64,000 nucleotides of DNA from positions 205,722-269,721 of the forward strand of contig JBFWVC010000005.1 in assembly GCA_050246945.1 (NCBI GenBank), in the 5' to 3' direction. Positions 27,623 through 35,691 of this stretch are shown here, in pieces (within the stretch, counting starts at the first letter, position 1; each line of letters begins with the position of its first letter). Below the pieces are notes generated by a model. That model was not told the origin of the DNA. It ran no database searches and worked only from the letters and a program-made list of their open reading frames with translations. This DNA comes from JAEUMD01 sp050246945 (lineage in GTDB: Bacteria; Pseudomonadota; Alphaproteobacteria; Rhizobiales; Hyphomicrobiaceae). Both the position numbers and the translations under genes were made by a program.

Positions 27623-27780
27623 GAGCATGTTGAGCTGAAGCGTGGTGCGGTTCAGCCTGAACAACATGCTCAAGGACAGTCGAGCATGTTGAGCTGAAGT
27701 GCGCAGCGGTTCCGCTCGGCATGCCCGAAACAATGGACTGGATCGTGCGCATGTTTCCAAGAAATATGAACACGACCTGG
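27623..27780. repeat. Dispersed GAGCATG repeat, one and a half copies
   Basis: The first unit, 27623-27671, is a hairpin with arms GAGCATGTT/AACATGCTC and inner arms GCTGAA/TTCAGC. A second, longer copy runs from 27682 to 27780: GAGCATGTTGAGCTGAAGTG, then GTGCGCATGTTTCC and ATGAACACGACCTGG. Related copies lie near 39075, 62361 and 63625. The gap 27603-27949 holds no gene besides this repeat. Confidence 0.75.
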
Positions 27781-27949
27781 GATCGGAAGCCAAACCCGGT
27801 CTGCGCCGGTCATACCGCGCAGCCGGAGGCGTGATGCAGTTCCCTTCCTGGAGAGTCGGCGATTCGCCTCGCTGAAAAAAGGCAACCGGTGGACAAGTCC
27901 GCCCGCGATGCCTGCACGTACCGCCGCCCGGGTATCCGCCCGGGATGTC

Positions 27950-28684
27950 TTACTGCTTGCAGCCGCAACTGCCGTCGCCGCCGCACGAGCCCTCGCCCTT
28001 GTGGTCGTGGCCATGGCTGTGGCCGTGGTTATGGGCATGCTCGTGATCATGAGCGCCGCCGCAGCAACCGCCCTCTTGGTCGTGATGGTGATGTTCGTGA
28101 CCATGACCGCCGCAGCAACCGCCTTCGTGCTCATGCTGGTGGTCGTTGGGATCGACCAGGACCGCCGCCAGCCGCCGCTCCAGCGCGATCGACTGCTCCC
28201 GCGGCGCGTCACGCGCCTCGATCGTCAGCGCCATCACCTCGGCGGCGACACGGATGTCGTCCACTTGTCCCAGATAATGCCGGCGCAGACGCCCTTGCCG
28301 GTCGAAGATCAGCAATGTCGGCGTCCCCTGAAGTTCATAGGTGTCCATCGTCTCCGGCAGCGCGCCCCCGTTCTGTTTGTCGATGGCAACCGGAAAGTCG
28401 AAGTGATGCTCTTCCAGAAAGGCCTCCAGCTGTGCCGGCGTCTGCGCTTCAGCCTTTTCGAAGACCGTATGCAGACCGAACACCGCGACTTCGTCCTCCT
28501 GGAACTGCGCATGAAGCCGCGCCAGCTGCGGCAGCATATGCCGCACCGACCCCGGGCAATGCATCTGGAATGCCCCCAGCACAACCACCTTGCCCTTGGA
28601 TTCAGCAAGCGTCGGAGGCGATTTCTGATCGGAATTAAACCACTTGGCAGTTGCCAGTTCCGGTGGCGATTCGGGATTGAGCAT
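27950..28684 (-). CDS. Thioredoxin-fold (redoxin) protein with His/Cys-rich metal-binding tail
   Basis: The 244-residue protein has an AhpC/TlpA-like redoxin domain at residues 20-160: KGKVVVLGAFQMHCPGSVRH, where Cys43 is the only cysteine at the active-site position, VFGLHTVFEKAEA, and the cis-Pro loop ELQGTPTLLIFDRQGRL. Residues 181-244 contain 18 His and 7 Cys among Gly, Asp and Glu, in blocks such as EGGCCGGHGHEHHHHDQ. This is an evident metal-chelating tail. There is no signal peptide, so it is probably cytosolic. The ATG at 28684 follows AAAGGA and is better than one five codons upstream. It may couple redox chemistry to Ni, Zn or Cu handling; that is inference. Confidence 0.8.
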   Translation of the reverse strand: MLNPESPPELATAKWFNSDQKSPPTLAESKGKVVVLGAFQMHCPGSVRHMLPQLARLHAQFQEDEVAVFGLHTVFEKAEAQTPAQLEAFLEEHHFDFPVAIDKQNGGALPETMDTYELQGTPTLLIFDRQGRLRRHYLGQVDDIRVAAEVMALTIEARDAPREQSIALERRLAAVLVDPNDHQHEHEGGCCGGHGHEHHHHDQEGGCCGGAHDHEHAHNHGHSHGHDHKGEGSCGGDGSCGCKQ

Positions 28685-28803
28685 TTCGGATCCTTTCATC
28701 CGGCGATCTTGGCTTTGCTCAGCTATACTGACTTTCGCCGTCGATCAATATGAGACATCTGGGACCGCCGCACCGGGATTGGATTTGAATCGGATTGACG
28801 GCA

Positions 28804-28948
28804 CCTAGTGTTCTGGATCTGACGTTTGTTACCCGGGCGAAGGTCGTCAAACGTCAGTGAATCCAGAACACAAACTAAGAATTCTAGGGTTCCGGGCTGA
28901 CGCACGGGTGCCCGGCAGGGAACCAAGCGTCAGAGTCGGAACACTAGG
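28804..28948. repeat. CTAG-bounded two-hairpin element, copy 1 (tandem, left)
   Basis: The 145-bp element is bounded by CCTAG and CTAGG. Module A is a hairpin: GTGTTCTGGAT (28808-28818) pairs with ATCCAGAACAC (28861-28871), and TGACGTTTG (28820-28828) pairs with CAAACGTCA (28848-28856). An internal CTAG lies at 28884-28887. Module B pairs GTTCCG (28889-28894) with CGGAAC (28937-28942) and CTGACGC (28897-28903) with GCGTCAG (28927-28933). It shares its right CTAG with the next copy. Confidence 0.85.
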
Positions 28949-29085
28949 TTCTGGATCTGACGTTTGTTATCCGGGCGAAGGTCGTCAAACGTCAGTGGAT
29001 CCAGAAAATAAACTGAGAATTCTAGGGTTCCGGGCTGATGCGCACGTGCCCGGCAGGGAACCAAGCGTCAGTGTCGGAACCTTAG
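28944..29085. repeat. CTAG-bounded two-hairpin element, copy 2 (tandem, right)
   Basis: This second full copy is directly repeated after copy 1 and overlaps it at the shared CTAG (28944-28947). The right terminus is mutated to CCTTAG. The cbpM stop codon (TAA on the minus strand, 29082-29084) lies inside this terminus. The interval 28685-29081 contains nothing else I can identify. Confidence 0.85.
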
Positions 29086-29456
29086 CCCGCGTCGTCGGCA
29101 TCCCGATTGGACCAGAATGTTGCGCTGCGATCCTCGTAGACCCTCAAACGGCGTTGAAGGTCTTCTATCTGATCGAGCAGGTCGAGCGCCAGCGCCACGC
29201 CCGGCACATTGAGGCCCAGATCGCGCTCGAGCCGCTTGGCCCTGGCGACATGAACAAGGCTCATCTGGGTGAAGCGCCACTCGCTTCGCGTTCCACCAGC
29301 CGGATCCAATGCGCCATGTTCGACCAGTTCGGCTACCCAATCCGCCTCTACCTTGCACGCAACGCAAACGTCTTCCAACGAGCAATCGCGATTGAGGCCG
29401 ATGATCTCGGCGGCAACGCTTGCGCTCACCGCATCCTTGCCAGCTTTCTTGGTCAT
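29082..29456 (-). CDS. cbpM: CbpA modulator CbpM (MerR-like)
   Basis: This 124-residue MerR-like helical protein has the family layout: CSLEDVCVACKVEADWVAELVEHGALDP, then EWRFTQMSLVHVARAKRLERD and a long C-terminal helix ALALDLLDQIEDLQRRLR. CbpM binds the J-domain of CbpA and inhibits it. The start overlaps the cbpA stop by 4 bp, so the two are translationally coupled. The final codons and TAA stop fall in the end of a dispersed repeat, so the original C-terminus may have been altered. Confidence 0.82.
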   Translation of the reverse strand: MTKKAGKDAVSASVAAEIIGLNRDCSLEDVCVACKVEADWVAELVEHGALDPAGGTRSEWRFTQMSLVHVARAKRLERDLGLNVPGVALALDLLDQIEDLQRRLRVYEDRSATFWSNRDADDAG

Positions 29457-30418
29457 GAGCCTGCTCCCAGTTTCGCGCGCGGATCGAACGACAGTTCGCG
29501 CTCCATGGCACGATAGGCTTCCTTGGCATTTTCGCTGGTGGCGGGCGGCAGCACAACCTTGAGCACTGCGTAGAGGTCGCCAGGATCGCGCGCTGGCAGC
29601 CCACGTCCCTTGACGCGCAACTCGCGTCCGCCAAATGACTCCGGCGGTATCTTCAACATGATGGCACCGAGCGGCGTCGGTACTTTGACGCTCGCGCCCA
29701 GCGCGGCTTCCCAGGGGGCGACCGGCAAGTCGAAATAAACATCCTTGCCCGAGACGCGGTAGAGCTGATCTGGATTGAATGCCACTTCGAGGTAAAGGTC
29801 GCCCGGCGCGCCGCGTCCAAGCCCCGGCGTCCCTTGACCCTTGAGGCGAATGGTTTGTCCTTCTTGGATGCCTTTGGGAATTTCGACGTTAAGCGTGCGC
29901 TCGCGCAGCACGACATGACCTTGCGGATCGACTTCGGGCGCGCGCATGGTGATGGTGCGCTTGGCTCCCTCATAGCTGTCCTTCAGATCGATGTAGATGC
30001 GCGCATGGTGGTCTTCTCCGCGTGCATGAAACTCTTCCGCGCCGAACCCATGCGCGCCGTCGCGGCGATGCCGCCTGTTGCGAAACAGCGTCTCGAAAAA
30101 CTCGCTATAGTCTTCGCCGCCGGCACCAGCTCCCGACCGCATCTCGGAGAACTCGAACCCCTGATCCCATTGCGGTGGCGGCCTGAACTCCTGCCCAGGC
30201 TTGGCCGCCTTGCCAAGATCGTCGTAAGCAGCTCGCTTTTCGGGATTGCCGAGCACTTCGTAGGCCTCTCCGATCTCCTTGAAGCGGTCTTCCGCGCCGG
30301 TGTCCTTGTTGATGTCGGGATGAAACTGCCGGGCGAGCTTCCGGTACGCTCGCTTAATTTCGTCCTGGGTCGCCGATTTCTCGACTCCGAGAGCCTTGTA
30401 GTAATCCTTGAATTCCAT
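29453..30418 (-). CDS. cbpA: DnaJ-class co-chaperone CbpA
   Basis: The 321-residue protein has an N-terminal J-domain (MEFKDYYKALGVEKSATQDE, HPD in ARQFHPDINKD), a Gly/Phe linker and the two C-terminal substrate-binding barrels (VEIPKGIQEGQTIRLKGQG, GDLYLEVAF, PLGAIMLKIPPES). There is no Cys-rich zinc domain, which separates CbpA from DnaJ. It stimulates DnaK and helps protect proteins under stress. The frame is open upstream into a repeat, but the ATG at 30418 is where J-domain similarity begins. cbpM follows with a 4-bp overlap. Confidence 0.92.
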   Translation of the reverse strand: MEFKDYYKALGVEKSATQDEIKRAYRKLARQFHPDINKDTGAEDRFKEIGEAYEVLGNPEKRAAYDDLGKAAKPGQEFRPPPQWDQGFEFSEMRSGAGAGGEDYSEFFETLFRNRRHRRDGAHGFGAEEFHARGEDHHARIYIDLKDSYEGAKRTITMRAPEVDPQGHVVLRERTLNVEIPKGIQEGQTIRLKGQGTPGLGRGAPGDLYLEVAFNPDQLYRVSGKDVYFDLPVAPWEAALGASVKVPTPLGAIMLKIPPESFGGRELRVKGRGLPARDPGDLYAVLKVVLPPATSENAKEAYRAMERELSFDPRAKLGAGS

Positions 30419-30466
30419 TTTCTCGGATATCCGTTTCAGACCGGCGGAATTGGACGGGATGCCGCG

Positions 30467-30534
30467 CCTGGTGTTCTGGATTTGATGTATGAGTCCCGGG
30501 CGAAGGTCGCCAAGCGTCAGTGTCGGAACCCTAG
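30467..30534. repeat. CTAG-bounded element, internally deleted copy (68 bp)
   Basis: This copy starts like module A (CCTGGTGTTCTGGATTTGAT, then CCCGGGCGAAGGTCG) and jumps directly to the end of module B (CAAGCGTCAGTGTCGGAACC-CTAG). It lies in the divergent interval between cbpA and pyrE (30419-30711), which holds no other recognisable feature. Confidence 0.75.
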
Positions 30535-30711
30535 CGAGATCTTTGCGATCCAAGCAGGATTTTCAAGTACTGAGGCTCACCCGGGGCCAAACTTGCAACA
30601 TCGGCAGCCGGAACTGGGTACCTATCGGACTTGGTGGCTTGACGAGCGGCCTGGCAACCTTCTCAAGTGCCGGGCTTGATACATTGGAAAAGCGGTTACA
30701 AGGTTCAAACC

Positions 30712-31281
30712 ATGACCAAGACCGAGCACAAAGAAGCACTCGTCGCTCTCATCAGGCAACGCTCGTTCCAATCCGGCGGTGAGGTCAAGTTGGCGTCCGG
30801 GCGGACCTCGTCGTTCTATTTCAACATGAAGCCGACAATGCTCGATCCAAAGGGGGCGCATCTCATCGCCACGCTCATTCTCGACCAACTGGCTGAGGAC
30901 GGCATCAAGGCCGACATGATCGGCGGACTGGAGATGGGTGCCGTGCCGCTGGCTTCCGCGGTAGCCGCCGTCAGCGCCACAGGCCCCCGTCCCTTGCCCG
31001 CCTTCTTCGTCCGCAAGCAGGCCAAGGAGCATGGGACCCAGAGCCTCGTCGAAGGACTGGCCAAGGGCGAGACGCTGGCGGGCAAGAAAGTCGTCATCGT
31101 CGAGGACGTGACCACGACGGGCGGCTCCGCCATCAAGGCCGCCGAAGCCGTCGCCCGTGAAGGTGCCGAGGTTGTCCGCGTCATAACCGTCGTTGACCGA
31201 CGCGAAGGCGCCTCAGAAGCCTTCGCCACCGCCAGGCTCGACTTCAAGCCGCTTCTCACCATCGCCGATTTCGGCGGCTAA
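30712..31281 (+). CDS. pyrE: Orotate phosphoribosyltransferase
   Basis: The 189-residue enzyme converts orotate and PRPP to OMP in de novo pyrimidine synthesis. The PRPP-binding motif VVIVEDVTTTGGS and the N-terminal orotate-site segment VKLASGRTSSFYFNMKP are diagnostic. FFVRKQAKEHGTQSLVEGL is the mobile catalytic loop. The ATG at 30712 has AAGG 9 bases upstream; an in-frame start 15 codons earlier lacks one. It stands alone, divergent from cbpA, with an internally deleted repeat copy about 180 bp upstream. Confidence 0.95.
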   Translation: MTKTEHKEALVALIRQRSFQSGGEVKLASGRTSSFYFNMKPTMLDPKGAHLIATLILDQLAEDGIKADMIGGLEMGAVPLASAVAAVSATGPRPLPAFFVRKQAKEHGTQSLVEGLAKGETLAGKKVVIVEDVTTTGGSAIKAAEAVAREGAEVVRVITVVDRREGASEAFATARLDFKPLLTIADFGG

Positions 31282-31484
31282 GCCGCGCTCAGACTTCAAA
31301 CATTCCCTCCCGTTCAGGCCGCTCGATTCGTGATCCGGAACCATCCCGCACGCGCTTCGTTGAACTAGTAGTGCACGATTGATTGCTGCGCGGTCGAAAG
31401 CCGCGGAGTGGATGCAGTCCGTAGAACGTGCGGAAAGCAACGTCGCCCGTGCGCCGACAATTCACGAAGCGAAGGAGATGAGGC

Positions 31485-31766
31485 ATGAGAAGCATTCTCA
31501 CCAGCGCTGCAATGTTTGCGTTGCTCGCGGCTCCCGCTCTTGCGCAAGACGCAAAGCTGGAACCCAAGTCGAAAGTGCAGGCGCCGGCCGCAACAGGCGA
31601 AAGGCACGATCCTGAAACCATCCATCCGCCGACCAACCGGATTGGCGAGGCCGTACCGAACATGACGGCGCCCGCGGAGGAGAAGCTTCCGGCCACCAAC
31701 CGCGTCGGTGAAACCGTTCCACGCATGAAAGACAAGAGCGACGGGAATTCGTCATCGATGAACTGA
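31485..31766 (+). CDS. Small secreted protein with an internal repeat
   Basis: The ATG at 31485 has GAAGGAG upstream. The 93-residue product has a signal peptide (MRSILTSAAMFALLAAPALA/QDA). It also has two copies of a short motif, PTNRIGEAVPNM and ATNRVGETVPRM, about 20 residues apart in a polar, Pro-rich, probably disordered mature chain. I recognise no family. It is convergent with pckA, with a 36-bp perfect palindrome between them. Confidence 0.62.
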   Translation: MRSILTSAAMFALLAAPALAQDAKLEPKSKVQAPAATGERHDPETIHPPTNRIGEAVPNMTAPAEEKLPATNRVGETVPRMKDKSDGNSSSMN

Positions 31767-31826
31767 TGTGTGTTTCCGGAACGTCTCCCGGACGCGCGCC
31801 CGCGCACTTGAGGGGCGCACCAGCGC

Positions 31827-31862
31827 AAGTTGGCCCCGGATCGGCCGATCCGGGGCCAACTT
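31827..31862. terminator. Perfect 36-bp palindrome between convergent genes
   Basis: AAGTTGGCCCCGGATCGG (31827-31844) is followed immediately by its exact reverse complement (31845-31862). It lies between the ends of the small secreted-protein gene and pckA, so a bidirectional transcript-end hairpin is likely. However, there is no T-run, and an 18-bp stem with no loop is unusual for a terminator. Confidence 0.55.
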
Positions 31863-31895
31863 AATGCATGCGAAAGAACTCGCCCGCCGCCCAGC

Positions 31896-33488
<1,593 letters not shown>

Positions 33489-33855
33489 GGGATCTACCGC
33501 TCCAGCATTACGGTTTTGAACGAGGCGGCCCCGCGCATCGCATGTCATGCAGCGCGCCCGTCTCCGCACTCTCGTGTCTCGAACCTGCGTCAGTCAAAGG
33601 GGACACATGCGAGAAAAGGGCCAGAAACAAATGATCCTGGCGGCCGGTCTTCTCTCGCAACAAACCAGCTCCACGGCATCAAGCAGGCAGAGACCGGTTG
33701 AGTAGGCCCCACAAATCCCCCTCACAAGTGGCCCAAAGTCGTAATCCATCAACTAAACATGACAGATCTGCAAATTTGGTTTCCACCCCTTTTGCCGCCA
33801 GACCAATTTTGGTGTGGACGAGGGGCTTGGAATGCCTGTTTCTAAGAACATTGCA
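33489..33855. other. Gene-free region upstream of pckA
   Basis: No gene or RNA is supported. The right half is AT-richer. The pckA promoter should be here, since pckA is transcribed leftwards, but no clear -35/-10 pair or operator could be assigned. Confidence 0.45.
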
Positions 33856-34602
33856 TCAACTTTTGCCAGCGCGAGCGTCTTTTGCCATCCGTACAAATTC
33901 CGCACGCGCCGCGTCGGGATTTGCAGCCGGCGCAGAAAATCCGATTCGCAGCGCCCGCTCTCCTTCGACGAGGTCGAACCCCGCCGGATCGACGCCGCTC
34001 ATCCGCCACGAACCGGGAGTGGCACCCGCAAGCTGCGTCGCATAGAGCTGGACTGCATCGGCATGATCGTCGTTCATGTGTGCGATGATGTCGGCCTCGG
34101 CGGCAATCAGCTGTTGTGCCTGCGAAACGTCGGCGAGCAATTCGGCCGCCGTCAGATCGACGATGCGGCCGAAACCACCAATGTAGTGCGCACGCTCCAC
34201 CTCGAGCTGCCAGAACCCGAAATCAGAGAAATCCACATACATTTCCGCGCCGGGATGACGGGCAAGAAAGCGCCGGCGACTATTTTCGTCGGATGTGATC
34301 GGCTCCATGCTGCCGATTACCGTCACCCGGCCACCCGCCAACGGATCACCCGCCCCGTCGCTGCCATCGAACAACAGGCTCGCCCGATGATCGGCCTGCA
34401 GATTACGCGTGTGGACGGCAAGTCGTGACAGCAGCAAGAGCGGCGTGCCGTTCGGCCTGAAAGCCACGGTGACAAGCGATGCATAGGGAAAACCCGAGCC
34501 GCTTTCGAGGGTTGCAAGCGATGCCTTCAGCGCGGACCGGATGATGGATCGCGCCGCCTCTGCCGCTGTGAGCTGCTGCCCTGCCTGCCCGTCCTGTCGC
34601 AT
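33856..34602 (-). CDS. HugZ-like / pyridoxamine-phosphate-oxidase-fold protein
   Basis: The 248-residue protein has an N-terminal split-barrel FMN-binding-type domain (SALKASLATLESGSGFPYAS, PLLLLSRLAVHTRNLQADHR) and a C-terminal DUF2470-type domain (EADIIAHMNDDHADAVQLYA). This matches the HugZ/HutZ family, some of whose members degrade or store haem. YVDFSDFGFWQLEVERAHYIGGFG is a typical mid-section. The ATG at 34602 follows AGAGGTG. Haem oxygenase activity is possible but unproven, because many alphaproteobacterial members are uncharacterised. Confidence 0.82.
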   Translation of the reverse strand: MRQDGQAGQQLTAAEAARSIIRSALKASLATLESGSGFPYASLVTVAFRPNGTPLLLLSRLAVHTRNLQADHRASLLFDGSDGAGDPLAGGRVTVIGSMEPITSDENSRRRFLARHPGAEMYVDFSDFGFWQLEVERAHYIGGFGRIVDLTAAELLADVSQAQQLIAAEADIIAHMNDDHADAVQLYATQLAGATPGSWRMSGVDPAGFDLVEGERALRIGFSAPAANPDAARAEFVRMAKDARAGKS

Positions 34603-34888
34603 TCCACACCTCTTTCTGTATGACCGCGGCGGCCTTGGGCTTTGCACTGACAATTTCAGCTACTGCGATCACGACCACGGACAATCCCCGTCTCGGCAGC
34701 TTCGGCCGTCGACGCCAGGGTTGACTGCACCAGCGGTTCGCTTGCTCCAGACCGGCGCCTCGCCTATTCAGTTGGTGTTCAGATCGGGTGATGCACAGTC
34801 CTGCTGCCACATTTGATACACGAAGCGACCATAAAGCCCGTCATTACCGAGTACCAACCGGGCCGGCTGGCAGGGGCGAGAGGCGACT

Positions 34889-35596
34889 ATGAAAGAGAAA
34901 AGTTCAATTGCGCTGGTCGATGACGAGCGCAACATCCTGACTTCGCTGAGGATGGCGCTGGAAGCCGAAGGCTACAGGGTTCGCACCTATTCCGACGGTG
35001 TTTCCGCGCTGGAGGCGCTCACCGAGGAGCCCGCCGATCTCGGCATATTCGACATCAAGATGCCGCGCATGGACGGGATGGAGTTGCTGCGCAAGGTCCG
35101 CCAGCAATCGGATATGCCCGTCATCTTCCTTACCTCCAAGGACGAGGAGATCGATGAGCTGTTTGGCCTCAAGATGGGAGCCGACGACTACATTGCAAAG
35201 CCATTTTCGCAGCGTCTTGTCGTCGAGCGCGTCCGCACTATTTTGCGCCGCCTCACACCTAAGGACGGGCAGCCCCCGGTGACGGAGGCAGCCCGTGTCC
35301 TGGAGCGCGGCAAGTTGAAGCTTGATCCTGAGCGCCACACCTGCCACTGGGATAGCAAGGCGGTGACGCTGACCGTCACTGAGTTCCTGATCCTTCAGGC
35401 GCTGGCCCAGCGTCCAGGCGTGGTCAAGACGCGCGACGCGCTCATGGATGCAGCCTACGACGATCAGGTCTACGTGGATGACCGCACGATCGACAGCCAC
35501 ATCAAACGGCTGCGCAAGAAGTTCAAGAATGTAGATGACGATTTCGATGTCATCGAGACGCTGTACGGCGTCGGCTACCGCTTCAAGGAAGTCTGA
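34889..35596 (+). CDS. chvI: Response regulator ChvI
   Basis: This 235-residue OmpR-type regulator has a receiver domain with phospho-acceptor Asp55 (LGIFDIKMPRMDG), Thr82 and Lys104 (ADDYIAKPF). Its winged-helix DNA-binding domain ends DRTIDSHIKRLRKKFKNVDD and IETLYGVGYRFKEV. The sequence is close to ChvI/ExoI/BatR regulators, which control envelope, acid-stress and exopolysaccharide genes in Rhizobiales. It has GCGAGAGG upstream and is followed 95 bp later by chvG. Confidence 0.95.
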   Translation: MKEKSSIALVDDERNILTSLRMALEAEGYRVRTYSDGVSALEALTEEPADLGIFDIKMPRMDGMELLRKVRQQSDMPVIFLTSKDEEIDELFGLKMGADDYIAKPFSQRLVVERVRTILRRLTPKDGQPPVTEAARVLERGKLKLDPERHTCHWDSKAVTLTVTEFLILQALAQRPGVVKTRDALMDAAYDDQVYVDDRTIDSHIKRLRKKFKNVDDDFDVIETLYGVGYRFKEV

Positions 35597-35691
35597 TCGG
35601 CAGCGGCGCCACGGGTGCTCCCGACGACTTCGATACGAATGCGACACCGGCGGCAACCTGCTCGTTGCCGCCGGCGTTCGTTGGAGGCCCC

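Noticed and set aside
28723..28926. Short similar frames on the minus strand across repeat copies (also near 53437 and 63497)
   Set aside because: They resemble each other only because they cross copies of the same non-coding repeat; none has a ribosome site.
28804..29085. CRISPR-like direct repeats
   Set aside because: Only two 140-bp units, with no short repeat-spacer periodicity and no cas genes; they are tandem copies of a dispersed element.
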